Source of the DNA: Fomitopsis serialis
Taxonomy: Eukaryota > Basidiomycota > Agaricomycetes > Polyporales > Fomitopsidaceae
Direction of reading: 5' to 3'
DNA: 56,425 nucleotides
Assembly: GCF_022376445.1 (NCBI RefSeq)
Contig: NW_025955218.1
Span: 1 to 56,425, forward strand
Below the pieces are notes generated by a model, which saw only the letters and a program-made list of their open reading frames with translations, did not search any database and was not told the DNA's origin. The translations under genes and the position numbers were made by a program. Below, piece by piece: positions 1 through 11,130 of the stretch (the first letter of the stretch is position 1; each line of letters begins with the position of its first letter).

Positions 1-1196
1 AGAGGATTCGCTACCATTCCTGTCCTAACGGCGTACCTACGCTCAAACAACCGGTGCGACGCAGGTTCACGACGCCAACCCTGCTGAGCACGACGTGTGT
101 CGCGCTCTCGGAGGAGGCCATGGACGTCGATCACCATCCGGACGCTCCCTCTGGTCCTGCTGAATGCGAGCACCCGGGTTACTTGATGACTCCAGTGATG
201 AATCAAGCATGTCGGCTTCATTGGTCCTGGACGAGTTTGACGCTATGCAGCGTGACTCGGTCGTTGAACCAGAGGGGAGCCGGTGGCGTCTAGTGTCGAG
301 ATTGACAGTTCGGCAGACGGTCGTGGTCCGGGCCGTCAACTTGGCTTCGGAGGTTGTGGAGGATCTTTGGCTGGAGGGATGATGCTATCGAGGCATACGT
401 TGACATGATACGTGAGTGGCTACCATTGAGTCCTTCGAGTCGTCGTGTGCCTTACCCGGCATTTGTAGATGGCTGTCATCAGCCCGTATGTTCAAGCGCG
501 CAGCTGACCCTCTGTCCGCGCTGCGTGTCACTAAAGTCACTATACTCGGCGTAGTCGATCAGGGACGGGGCAGTCGATGCCCTTTCCCGGAGGAAGCACA
601 CGTCGCGTTCTCAAGATAACGGAGTGTGGGCAAAGGGTAGGCTCATAGCTCCTGGACGCGCCCTACGCCCTGGCGTCCTTGCCTTCAAGCTGTCGTCTCA
701 CCTACAAGCCGTCGACGGCGCCAGTCTACGATGGACTGATGCATGTACATATTCATCTCCGACCATATTTGCTGTAGGCTACTGTTGTATGTACTCATGA
801 TCAAATATGCACTAATGCTATGGTTGACTATGTCCGTCGGAGGGGTCATCGGTTGACGCGCGCAATTTGACATCCGCATCGCGGAATGTCCGGATTGTGT
901 TTTGACTGGCGGTTGTGTCAGACGGAGTGACTTACGCAGCGCTATACTGAGTGGTACCAGGCGCACATACTGAAGGGCGCTGACACGGAAGGAGTATGGA
1001 CTGATGATTATTCGTTATACAGGAAGGTAATTGCTCGTGCGTGACTACTGCTACTTGTGACATTGTTGAATGAAATTGTTGTTATGCAGACAGAATAGTG
1101 ATCACAGTGGAGTATTCGCTAGGCTCGATGCATCGTAATGTTCGACGCATATTATGAAATATAATGAATGGAGGGTGGGCTTTGGTATCTCGTTGG
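1..1196. other. Gene-poor left edge with possible coding debris
   Basis: No gene can be supported here. Two short plus-strand stretches look slightly protein-like: 164-382, with acidic text such as DDSSDESS and VVEDLWLEG, and 354-554 in the next frame, with DDAIEAYVDMIREW. They abut in different frames, which would fit a decayed gene or a gene whose other exons lie to the left. I recognise no domain. From about 620 to 1196 I see only AT-richer non-coding sequence, part of which would be the 3' flank of the transcription factor gene on the minus strand. Confidence 0.3.
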
Positions 1197-3390
1197 CTAT
1201 CCAGCTTGCGCCACCATTTGTTCCACTTTTGCGGCTTGAGTTGCTACAAGCGTTATAACATCAGCAGCGAATAAGTGTGAAATCACTTCATGCTCACCCA
1301 TGAGTGGGCAACCGGGACTGAAGGCCGACATCGTCGTGGTAATCTTCGCCAGAGCCGCGACAACCTTGGCGTGCTCGTTCTCAACGATCTGCAGTTCGTC
1401 TCCGGAGGAGGGAAGTCCGATTTGCACGGTCGCAGATGCCCAAAGGCCTCGTAACCGGACCATTTCAGCGACCAGAGCTCGGCTGACGGTTGTCCACAAG
1501 ATCTATGCCGCATTCGGTGTGTCAACACTTCGTTCACACGGAAGCAGAGCCCGATGACTTACGGCGAATATGGGGTTGACGAACGCAACTTGGGTAGGGT
1601 TTATAGCGTCAAGCGCTGCGGTGACGCTCATGGCCACATCATAGTCCTTATTCGAGATCGAGACGTCTCCTACGCGAAAGCTCTCGTGCAGCTGAACGGA
1701 GGCCACGCAAGCGAGTGTGTGGACCAGGAGCAGTTTGCTGGCGGTCTGCTGATCGGGCGCTGCCCCCACGGGCGCGAGCGAGTGAATGAAGCCGTCTACC
1801 AGGCCATCAAGGTTCACGAACTCCGTGGCGAACTGCGTTGCATCCGCCGCGGCTGGATCGTGCAGCAGTACGAGGATGGCGCGTCATCAGGAAGGGAGAC
1901 AAATTGTTAAAGCGTGCGAGATACGACGGCGTAGCAGATACTTACTAGACGACCATTGCATGGAGAGCATCGTCGATCGCCCGACGAGCGTCGCGGCTTT
2001 GGCGTACAGAGCCGGGCGAGACGCACCTCCGCGGTCGTTCTGGGGATTTCCGCGTATGAAGTCGTCTACGGTGCGCGATCCTCGTATGTGTGGCGGGAAG
2101 CGGCCCTTCAAGGCAGTCAGCCAAAGACCGCAGCTGAGGCCGAGGAAAGCTCACACTTGCGTAGTCGTCTGCTTCCATAGGCCAGGGCGTGTCGATCGGC
2201 GGGCCGGTGGAGGCGCTGAAGCGCGACGGTGTCTTGCACGCAAAGGACCACGTCTGGTCGAGCATGTAGACGTGCCAGAACGCGCGGATGCGCTCGCCCT
2301 CTTCTATGGCGTCGTTTGGCGGAGATAGATCGAACTCCATCGCGTGAAAGGAGCCCGACCGCTGCTGATCCTGCATCGTCCGAATACTGTACAGGCGAGA
2401 GCTCAGAGTCAACGCGACCGCGGCGTTGCAGTAGTGCTGACCCTCCAACATACGGCCAGTGGCGAAGTGGTAGTTCGCCAGTAGAACGTTGGCCTGGATG
2501 GTGTGTATGATCGTGCTGGCGGGCATGTTCACAAGGGGGGTCTTGAGAGCCTGGACGGCGCGTGAAAGATACAGTGGTTCGTAAGCCCGCATCGCCTCTG
2601 CGCTCGATAAGCGTACACCCCAGAGACAGACCGCGTTCGTAAGCGCTGGGGAGAGCGGTGCCATCTGTGCTGCAGAGGACTGTATCGTCATCTGCATCAT
2701 TGAGAAGAAACGCGTGCGGTGCAGGAAAAATGCGACCTGATCTGCGTGGACGAGGAACGCGTTGACGCTATGGCCCGGGTTAATTGTGAGCGCCAAATGC
2801 GAACGAGTAAAGACCAACGAACATCATTCGCACTGCTCCTGGGGAAGGATCAGGCATTGCATGAAGCGGTGCCGCTGGACTGCCCGAGGAACGTCGTACA
2901 TATGCATTTGACAGTTCCGCAACCCTAGTATCGCTTCGTGGCTGTGTATCAGAGGCAGAGCCTTCTGAGGCTGCGAGCGCTTCAGCAATAGCAGTGGAAA
3001 CGAGATGCAGGGATTACTGACAAGGGGACGTAGGCGATGACACGGGGGAGTCACCGGGCGCAATGGGGGTTGAACCTCGTCCGGACTGTTCTAATTCTTG
3101 TACCCGTTCTTGAAGGCGAGCGATCTCTTCTTCTAGGACTTGCTTGCGGCTCGGTCGCGGACCGTCAAGGTATTCGCACTCTGCCTCCCTATGGGAGCGG
3201 ATGCACGGCCCACAAATCGGTCTTCCTCCGTCGCATTTCTGGGGTAGAGCCATTATAAGTTGTGATGATGAACGGGTACTAGAATGCTACGCACATGCTT
3301 GCGCCGTTTGCAGTTGAGGCATGCGGAACCACGGGGAGCTCTGCGCGATTTGACGTTGGATGGGCCTGCCTCTGCGGATTGAGAAGACAT
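1197..3390 (-). CDS. Zn2Cys6 fungal-specific transcription factor
   Basis: Likely a nuclear DNA-binding regulator with an N-terminal zinc binuclear cluster and a C-terminal fungal-specific regulatory domain. Exon 1 (3390-3295) encodes a start at MSSQSAEAG and CLNCKRRKH. A 56-nt intron (3239-3294) joins it to KCDGGRPICGPC, giving C-x2-C-x6-C-x6-C-x2-C-x8-C, the complete cluster. A basic linker and a short coiled coil (about LEEEIARLQERVQELE) follow. The middle region holds the usual motifs (LTNAVCLWGVRLSS, IHTIQANVLLANY, ERIRAFWHVYMLDQ). Further introns fall near 2085-2150, near 1825-1945 and between VNPIFA and LWTTVSRALV (about 1500-1562), where consensus borders are visible. The exact joins near 2810-3010 are uncertain. 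The stop is TAG at 1197-1199. I cannot name targets. An upstream in-frame Met at 3441 is less likely as the start because the text before MSSQ is not conserved-looking. Confidence 0.85.
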
Positions 3391-5403
3391 TAAGGTAAGG
3401 AAGAGTCGACTCTGTGCTCTAGAGTGGGAATGACGCAGCATCCCATGTCTTAAAGGACCGCAGCGGGTGGTTTGCGCAGTGAGGCATCAGGTCAGATCTA
3501 TACATCGGAGTTGTGCCATACACTCCGTAGCCGTGCACAGCAGGGCGTAAGGTATGAAGGTAGCACATGGTGAGGAGCCCAGAGTCGGGATCGCGCAGTC
3601 CTAAACGTGCACGAAGTCGATGCTGCGGCGCTCATTGGATGCAAGCCCTTTGAGTTATCCGGAATCCTTGTAATATCTTGTCATGCCCAGCCTCCTGCCG
3701 GTGCCCGCACGTCAATAACAACCGCTTCCGCATAGAATCTCTTTAAGGTGTGCTGGAAGCCGGATCTAATACCTAAGGTTTGTTAGCGAACTTTCGTTGC
3801 ATACCAAACTCGACTGGCGGCCGCAGCGGCTGTTCGTACGCTAAGCGGCTCGGGTGTGGTAGTCCTTAGACATCGAGCTCGAGAGGGCCCGCGTGCAAGA
3901 CCGTGACATCGCGAGACGACAGCGTAATTGATCCTCTTGCTACCGCAAGCCAGATATGCTGTTGACTGTCTGCGCGCACGCGGCACCGCACGCGTCGCGA
4001 GTCACAGCATTGTTTGCGCTTGTATTGCTACAGCCTCTTCGCCGCTCGTTTTGGAACCTATCCTCTTCCTCTACTTAGATCTGTGCATCATACCCGACTG
4101 CAAGTCTGCACCCTCGGACAAAAATGAGCTTCTACTCATCCTTGCTCAGGCGAGTAAATTCAGCCCAAGAGCTGCTGCTCGAAGCCTCAGATGGCACTGA
4201 TCCACGCTGCACGCCTCCGCGTAGCGCGACGCGCAGCGGTGATGCAAACTGCCACCGTCCTTCCGAGTTGGTCATCCTGAACCGAACCAAAAAAGTGATC
4301 GTTGCGATTACTCACTGTTCTATGTATCCACCGTGGGTGTAGAGCTGTGCCTGTAGGCTGGACGACCTCGCAACGACACTGCGAAACTGTCGGTGACAGT
4401 GCCAACCAGTATGTTGGGCGTTTCAGCGAGAAACGCTGTCTCTAGACGCAGCACGACGTACCACGGAGGCGACATGGTCTATCACGGAAGTGGACAACAT
4501 CCGAACGGCTCCGCAGCACTGCTGCTGCTCCTCGACGCGGACTCATAGATCGATCACCATGATGATCCTTCGTCCCTCGATCGCGCAGTCCACCTGCCCA
4601 CATATGGTGTGTGTTTCGGTTCAGAGTGCTGCGGATGATTACCTAGACCAGCCAATAAGGAAAGATGACGAAGCAGTGGGTCCACAAGGTCACTCTAACG
4701 CATCAGTACCAAGTTCGAACTTCTGACTGCACTCAGGCTATCGAAGCATCTCAGCGCTCGTCTCCGCAGCACCCACTGGGTCACCGGAGAGGCGGCTCCG
4801 TTCGTGCCGTGCCATACCAAGGCCATGTTCTCAGACGTTACGGACCTTTTGTGTTATTCAAGCAAGCCTGCGGCACAGTACCCCGTCAGCAAGACCGCCC
4901 TAGACACTCGGGCGTCGACGTGAGACCGTCCGTGGTGCGAGTAGACGCGTTGAGTGGCATCGTTCCCTGAGAATTGCCTAGAACGCTTAAATTGAGACGA
5001 CAGAGTATCCTTGCAGATGCCGCCATATTCGAGACTCGGTACAACAGCAGACTTACTGTTCAATGAAGCTCGGAGCCGGAAGGCCAGCACTACTAAAGAA
5101 CACGACCCATATACCGTCCTGATCGGGACGCTTATGATTGAGCGACTATGCAACTCAGATCGAGGGAATGGCAGAGAGCCAGCTTTGTGAACTGGTTGTA
5201 ACAGTATACATCAAGACTGATTTACATAGAGATCGAGAGTAGTGCGTAACGACGTCTGCGGCTTCTTTCCATTCGTTGTTATAGCCGTTTCATTCGAAAT
5301 CTCCAATGCACCTTTCTTCCGTTTCATTTGGAACCTTCAATGCACCTTTTTGCTACTTCAAGCCCGTCCATGGGAGCAAAGCGCTCCAGTCGCCGGGCCA
5401 ACG
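3391..5403. other. Intergenic, no supported gene
   Basis: About 2 kb between the transcription factor start and the end of the first F-box gene. Short open frames exist on both strands but none has domain-like text, consistent codon use or plausible splice partners. It should hold the promoter of the minus-strand transcription factor just above 3390. The only structured element I see is the short direct repeat at 5291-5350. Confidence 0.5.
5291..5350. repeat. Two-copy imperfect direct repeat, 34-nt spacing
   Basis: The text CATTCGAAATCTCCAATGCA recurs 34 nt later as CATTTGGAACCTTCAATGCA, and both copies are followed by CCTTT. It lies just downstream of the stop of the minus-strand F-box gene, so it would sit in that gene's 3' untranslated region. 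Function unknown. Confidence 0.6.
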
Positions 5404-7132
5404 TTACATCCTCCCGTTCCAATGCTCGATCTTTGGATGGTCCAGCAACGTCCCATCATCATCGACACACTCCAACACCAGCTCGTCCACAAAGTCCATG
5501 ACACGTTCATCGTCAAGCATCACGCTTGCAGGATCTCTGCCGTCACATGGAACCATCCCCGAGTCGGACTCAGAGACGGCCGTGCAGGTTATGTTGCGCA
5601 AGGGATAGCCGTGTTTGGCCCGTTTGATCGTTGCCCCCAAGGCACAGACGGGCATCCATGGTTTGAAGCTTTGAATGTGTTTTGCAACGCGCAAGCGTTT
5701 CAAGCCAGGCAGGAGCATGGGTTGGTTATCCACCAGAAGCGTGATAGCGTCTTTTTGCCGACTTCACGCCCTCCGAGTCGCCGACTGAGATGGTGAGGGA
5801 CTCAACAGCAGGTGCGGATTCGAAGAGCGTGCGAATGATGCTCTGCGAGAGGGAGCCGATCCTCAGGCGAAGGATTTCCACTGTCGAGAGATCGAAGCGC
5901 TGGTCGAGGAATTCCACCACTGCTTCGAGCATGCCGTTTTCCTCGGTCCGCGAAAGTGCTAGTTCTGTGCGAAACGTAAAGGAGTTCAGGGTGTCGTGGC
6001 ATTCGAAGCAGAATCCCGACCAGAGAGAGGCGTTGGCCCAGAGGCCCAATTCCTTGACAGAACCTATGCGAGAGAAAAAGGGGGCATCGGGTAGCTTGAG
6101 GAGTAATAGGTCACGCCATGCCGCTGTGGGTACACCGTCGGGCGATTCGCAACTAAGCGCAACTGACCGGCTAGGGATGATTTGTTGCAGCATGCATACA
6201 AGGACGAGCCAATCGCAATCCGTCAAATCGACGACTCGTAGGCGAGGAAGAGAGACTTTCCGGGATCCGAGGGGCAAGTCGCTTGGTCCAACTCCCTGTA
6301 TAACGAGTTGTTCCAGTTGCGGGGAGCTCCCTAGGAAGTCCAGAAACTCTTCATAGGAGAGCTTGCCATACATGGGCGGATATTTTACGAAGAGGTGGGT
6401 GATATGGGGAAAATGGGTTTGGGGCCACGGCAGATAGTACCAATCAACGAATAGACGCATGAGAGGCACCATGCCGTCAAAAAGACGCGGAGTGTCTATG
6501 GTCGGCCCGTAGTAGTCGCTGTCAACTGTCAGATGGAGGCCTTCGAGGACGGGCGCAGGTTGACTGAACAGTCTCAAGTGCATCATATTAGACCCCCCCT
6601 CCTCGATGGAGTCGAAGTCGGAGACGAAGCGTAGTCGTTGAACGCGGTGCATGTGTGGCTCGATATGGGGTATCAAATGTTCCGCGTGTATGAAGGATAC
6701 CTTGAGGGGTAGCATGGCACTACGTCGAAGGATCTCCTTGAAGCTGTCCGATGTCGTCTCCGGATACACCTCGATATTTGACCAGAACGACGGGGTGGTG
6801 AGGATGCACCATCTCCAGTGTCGGCATACCAGCTGCATGTTGTACAGAATGCGGAAACAGTACCAGACAATGTATCCATCTGGCCTGTCATCATAGTGTG
6901 ACGTTTTCGTTATCGAGTTGAATATGCAAGACACAAAAATCTTGTGTAGTAGCTCTGGCGGTAGACGGTTTGGATTGGCGCGGCTATGTGAATCGATCGG
7001 TACAGTCCCGCCTTCTGCAGTTCCTGGTATGCCGGAATGAGCGACTGGTGCACTGGAGTCTCTGCACTAATGTCAAGTTCAGAAGTCTCGAGCGATGAGA
7101 ACGAGTACCCACCTTGTGGTGCGAACCTCCAT
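5404..7132 (-). CDS. F-box protein, frameshifted near the 3' end
   Basis: Predicted substrate receptor of an SCF-type ubiquitin ligase: an N-terminal F-box followed by a long leucine-rich C-terminal region. I place the start at 7132: a 20-nt exon (7113-7132) joins over a 51-nt intron (7062-7112, GTGGGT...TGCAG) to exon 2 with matching phase. The F-box reads NRLPPELLHKIF, followed by VCRHWRWCI and FWSNIEV, the family core. It is closest to the F-box gene at 21839-23848; both end in WNGRM. The frame breaks at a run of five T (5752-5756, plus strand). Upstream codons read into KRRYHASGG and stop, while the next frame continues with the conserved tail (RLRVAKH, VMDFVDELVL, HWNGRM). Without one base of the run the product would be about 558 residues. 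It is either a young pseudogene or a homopolymer sequencing error. Confidence 0.8.
5752..5756 (-). other. Frameshift point in the F-box gene
   Basis: A run of five T on the plus strand (five A in the gene). The two conserved halves of the protein lie in frames that differ by one base exactly here, judged against the intact paralogue at 21839-23848. No GT...AG pair can bridge the two frames within the available distance. An extra base in the run explains it. Confidence 0.75.
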
Positions 7133-7571
7133 TATGCACCGTCTCTAACGTGCTACGGGGCTGAGGGAGTCTCCGAGGTGTGTTCAGGTACAGATGGCTC
7201 AGCTGGCGACAATTTGGAATGGCTTCAGGAGTAAGTTCGAGTTGAGATAGTGGGTGCAACAGTTACAACACTGTAACTGTACGGCGTCGACGCTGGCGTC
7301 GACTGGGCCTCGAAGTTCGTGTACCTGTCAAGTCTCGATCGAGACGCGTCAGACCCAAGTGACGATGGTCGTCAGTCAAGATCTGTCACGTGGTTTATGA
7401 GCGTATTCACTGAATTTGGCACAAGCCAGGCCCGAATATTAATCGGTCCTCGAACTGTATACATGTCTTGTTGACTGTATACTAACTCAGAGTCTCAGAC
7501 TGAGATGATAGAGGGAACTAAGACATATATTGCAGACCAAAAAGTGGAAGCTACTACGCCAACTCGGAGCT
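7133..7571. other. Intergenic between two F-box genes, with twin hairpins
   Basis: This stretch separates the start of the 5404-7132 gene from the stop of the 7572-9400 gene, both on the minus strand. It holds the promoter of the former and the 3' flank of the latter. It contains two adjacent perfect inverted repeats (7259-7303). I see nothing else. Confidence 0.6.
7259..7303. repeat. Twin perfect inverted repeats
   Basis: Two hairpins lie five bases apart. The first has 9-bp arms ACAGTTACA / TGTAACTGT at 7259-7267 and 7272-7280 with loop ACAC. The second has 8-bp arms GTCGACGC / GCGTCGAC at 7286-7293 and 7296-7303 with a 2-nt spacer. They lie between two same-strand F-box genes, so they could be a regulatory site for dimeric factors or part of an RNA 3' end. 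Confidence 0.75.
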
Positions 7572-9400
7572 TCACAGATTTCTCCATATTTCACCATTCC
7601 ATCCTCGTACGTCCGGAACATCGTATGTGTGCTCCTCTACATACGAAAAATGCACGAAGTCCGGAGGCTGGAAACGAGAAGCATCGATGTCGAGGTCGTG
7701 CTTGCCAAAATCTCGGGAGACGGGTCGCATGTCGGAGTCCTGATTCCCATAGACTTCCGCACAGATCAGCTCGCGCAGCCAGCAACCGTGGAGATCCCGG
7801 CTCATAGCGATTTGTTGAATTCGCTCCCACTCTAGAGGGACATCTTTGTTACAAACAAAGTTCAAGGATTTGATAGACGATAATTGTCCCGGCGCAGGGC
7901 TCTCCGGCGTCCGGTATAGGAAGGAAGGGCCGTGGTTCAGAGACTTCTTGTCGTGGACACGGAAGGTGCAATATTGAACGTTTCGCATGGCGCGAAGGAT
8001 TTTGCGCACAGGTCGCGCAGTGTGTGACGTCCAAGAGAAGTGGCCGATGTCCACATAGAGCCGCAACACAGCTTCCAGTTGAAGAAAATGAGGTAATGAT
8101 GATGTCAATGCGCCTACGATATCTTCTAGGGCCCAGGAGGGCGGCGACATTATGTTGAAAGTCAGAGAGCCTGTGTCACTACGACACGAGAACGTGAACC
8201 GACCGCTCTGTTGGATCCAGATAGAGAAATCCGTCGGGGAACGAGCATGCGCTGCAAATGCGCAGTCTTTAAGAATGGCTTCGATGTAGATGCTGGCCTG
8301 TGTCTCGTGTACACTTTCCATTTCAATGGCCACGCCACTCGCGGGAACAACATGGTGCAACACACATGCGAGTGTCCGCAAGTGGCAACGTCGTATGACG
8401 ACAGTATGCAGACGAGGGAGGTGTGCGCGCCGTGTACTCGGCCCTGGAAAGTCGACGATGTGCGACTCTGGTCCGGCGTCGACGAGGATGATCTCTTCCA
8501 GCTTCGGTGACCTGCCGAGGAAGTTCAAGAAGGCCTCTGACGACGTGGAGTCACTATCCTCAGGTGCGCCTGCTACATACAAGTGGGCCAACTCGGGAAA
8601 CCCAGGCGTACGCCACGGGTGAGCTCGGCGCAGCGAGAGGTGCGTGAGGTGCGGTGCGAACCCACTGAAAAATGACAACGGAATATAGGTATCAATGTCG
8701 TCGGCCAACATCAGACGGAAGCGCTCGAGAATAGGAGCTTGCTGATCCATGAAGTCTGTGTAAGACGCATCTTGGACGCCAAGTCCGGAGTCGAAATCCG
8801 ACGCAATATCGAGGAATTGAACTCGGTCCATATGTTGGCATAAGATGTCGCCCAGCTGATCCGCGTTGAGAAATGTAACATCAAGAGGAGTGTTTCCGGA
8901 TCGTTCGGTGAACGCGTCGATTTCCTGGTATGAAGTATTCTCGTCTGCAAAGATCCTCGACCATAACCTCGGAAACGGTCTGACGATGTTCCTCCAGAGG
9001 CTGCAGACCAACTGGAGTGACTGCAGAGTATGAATTGGAGGTTTCGGCTCGACACGGTAGTGACAGCCTTCGAATTTGTCGATCGCAAGCCCCGGCGGGC
9101 TGTCCGTCAGGACAGCGAGGAATATGGCACGGAGGAGCTCGGGTGGTAAACGATGGAGTGGCACACTGGCGTTGCGCAACGTTTTGACCGTGGATGCTGC
9201 CGCGGAAAGCTGATGAGCAATTGTATCCATTGCATCAGGCTGCCAACTGAAAGGTGCTGTGGTCGGTAAAAATGGTCTAGACGCACATTCATTATGACTC
9301 ACTCTTTGCCGGGTTCTATTTCGGAAGCCAACTTCTGTATCATCGAGGCGAAATGGTGCATCGACATCATTTTCGACGATGATTGCTGCACCTGATCCAT
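7572..9400 (-). CDS. F-box protein, intact, about 590 residues
   Basis: Likely an SCF ubiquitin-ligase substrate receptor. The in-frame codon at 9302 is GTG and is in fact an intron donor (GTGAGT). A 56-nt intron (9247-9302, ending TTTCAG) links exon 2 to a 98-nt exon 1 starting at 9400 (MDQVQQSSSKMM...), with matching phase. The F-box is HRLPPELLRAIF about 60 residues in, followed by LQLVCSLWRNIV and LWSRIF. The remaining roughly 480 residues are leucine-rich, with repeated blocks such as FLNFLGRSPKLEEIIL. A Cys/Phe block (RFTFSC...GSLTFNI) aligns with the same block in the neighbours. The C-terminus GWNGEIWRNL keeps the WNG seen at the end of all six F-box proteins here, with an extra six residues. 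This is the most divergent member in its tail. Confidence 0.85.
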
Positions 9401-10053
9401 TGGAGAGAACAGTGGCTCAGTATCGGTGTTGTCCCTTTTAGTGCTGTGTCTAACGACGCATGAGTTCGATATTTATGTCAAGCAGCAGAGCACATAGCCT
9501 ACCTCTTCACTGGGACGAGAAAGATGTCAAGAGTCACCAGTCGTTGTGCACGGAAGGCTGTTACGTACGCTTGCCAGAAGTGTTAAATCGTAGCAAACTG
9601 AGTGTGTCAAGGCAGTCGCGACTCACAAGTATTCACTCGTAGGACTATGATGTCGGTGGCGGGAAGCAAGCGGGAAGTGCGACTTGAACGTAGTCTCCCC
9701 TAGGCAGACCCTAAAGAAGACCTCTTTGAGTGGGGGAGAGGACGGTCTTCTATGGACTTGAACGTTTGAACACGCGTCGTCGCCAACTGACACGAAGCAA
9801 ACGCGGCCACGTGCTACTCGGCGTTCTTCCAAATCCAAGTTGTGACACTTCGTCGAGGAGGCTCCATGGTACTACTCCACGAGTCCTCCCAGGACAGAGT
9901 GTCATTGACTGTGACAACCAGGCGTGCTGCATAAGACATACTTCGATAAAAGCAGATGCGTAGATTTCTCTTGACAGAAAGATATACAAGTGCTTATGGT
10001 ATACGGTATCTCCAATATTTCGCAAGGTCCCAGACACAGACGAACCAGATGAT
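9401..10053. other. Intergenic, no supported gene
   Basis: Holds the promoter of the minus-strand F-box gene starting at 9400 and the 3' flank of the amidotransferase gene ending at 10054. No domain-like coding text or RNA gene was seen. Confidence 0.5.
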
Positions 10054-11130
10054 CTAGAAGGCGACTGCAACAGGCACTTCCTGAAGCTGCATCCCTGCAT
10101 CAACCATGACGCAGTGGTTCTTCGGGATGAGCTGCCAGTCATGCTCCTTGTACGTGCTCGGCTCGCTCGCAACGATGACATGCTCCCCATGCTCGCTCTC
10201 GGGCTTCGCACCGTCCCTATCCACGCCCTCGTCCGGATGATCGGGATACTTCCTGTTCAGCGTCACGCCAGCCTTCGTCGAGTAGTACAGCGACGGCGGA
10301 TGCTCGGTAGCGTGGTTCCGGAAGCGGATGGCCAGGAGCTGCGTACCATCCGTGACAGCGAGGTTCAAGCTCGACGCGTCAATGCCCTTTCCCTGCTTCG
10401 CCATCACGCGTTTCTGCACCTCAATGACCTTCGCGATCGCCTGTTCGAGGGCCGCCTTGACCACCGTGAGGGGCTGCGACGTCTCCCACGCGTTGGCGCC
10501 CCCGCTCCGCTCAAGGAATGTGAAGAACAGCGCGGCGAGGGTCTCCGAGTCGGTCGTGCCCTTCACCTGCGCGCTCGCCTCGTCTGAGAGCTCGAGGGAG
10601 AGCTCGCGGCGGGCCTCGGCGAAGTGCGCGACAGACCCGTTGTGCATGAAGAGCCAGCGCCCGAACTGGAACGGGTGGCAGTTCGATTCCGTAATCGCGG
10701 TGGAGCCGGAGGCCGCGCGGATGTGCGCGAAGACGCAGTGCGTGGACGTGTTGGCGCAGATGGAGGCGAAGATTGGGTCTGTCGTGGGAAGGCGGAGGAC
10801 TTTGTAGAGGGCTGGGTGGGGCCCGTCGCACTCTCCGTAGTCTGCGCGAGCCTTCGAGTACCTGCATATCCCGGCACTGAGCATTTTCATAAAGAGTAGA
10901 GAGTAAGAGAGAACGTACCAGCCTACGCCAAGTCCGTCCATGTTGTATGGGCTGTTTCGCAGGTTGGACTCGGCCTTCGTCGCAGCCTTGGTTAGGTCTG
11001 GCTCATATTCCGCGAGATGGGGGAGGTAGCGGTCGTGAACCTGCTTCGCCAGACTGTGCTTCGGCACGATGAGCACGTCCTCGAGCAAGCAAGGCTCGGT
11101 GGTCGAGATGTACGTGAACCAGCGGCACAT
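10054..11130 (-). CDS. DUG3: Class II glutamine amidotransferase, Dug3-like
   Basis: In yeast, Dug3 is the N-terminal-nucleophile amidotransferase partner of Dug2, and the complex hydrolyses the gamma-glutamyl bond of glutathione in the cytosol. The protein starts MCRWFTYI, so Cys2 is the expected catalytic nucleophile after Met removal. Other family motifs are visible: MDGLGVGWY, FAHIRAASGS, NCHPFQFGRWLFMHNG and GTTDSETLAALFF. A 57-nt intron (10862-10918, GTACGT...TGCAG) interrupts GVGWY/SKARADYG. Its length is a multiple of three and it has no stop, so the unspliced frame reads through and would add 19 residues in a conserved segment. The spliced product is 339 residues, close to the usual size. 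The gene is divergent from uL23 with about 970 nt between starts. Confidence 0.88.
   Translation of the reverse strand: MCRWFTYISTTEPCLLEDVLIVPKHSLAKQVHDRYLPHLAEYEPDLTKAATKAESNLRNSPYNMDGLGVGWYVLSYSLLFMKMLSAGICRYSKARADYGECDGPHPALYKVLRLPTTDPIFASICANTSTHCVFAHIRAASGSTAITESNCHPFQFGRWLFMHNGSVAHFAEARRELSLELSDEASAQVKGTTDSETLAALFFTFLERSGGANAWETSQPLTVVKAALEQAIAKVIEVQKRVMAKQGKGIDASSLNLAVTDGTQLLAIRFRNHATEHPPSLYYSTKAGVTLNRKYPDHPDEGVDRDGAKPESEHGEHVIVASEPSTYKEHDWQLIPKNHCVMVDAGMQLQEVPVAVAF
10862..10918 (-). other. 57-nt stop-free intron in the Dug3-like gene
   Basis: The donor follows TG of a Trp codon and the acceptor restores TGG TAC. Removing it gives GVGWYSKARADYG, which fits the family. Keeping it would insert 19 hydrophobic-rich residues between the Trp-Tyr and the next conserved part. 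Confidence 0.8.

Noticed and set aside
7505..7835. Plus-strand frames opposite the end of an F-box gene
   Set aside because: They lie antisense to a conserved coding end.
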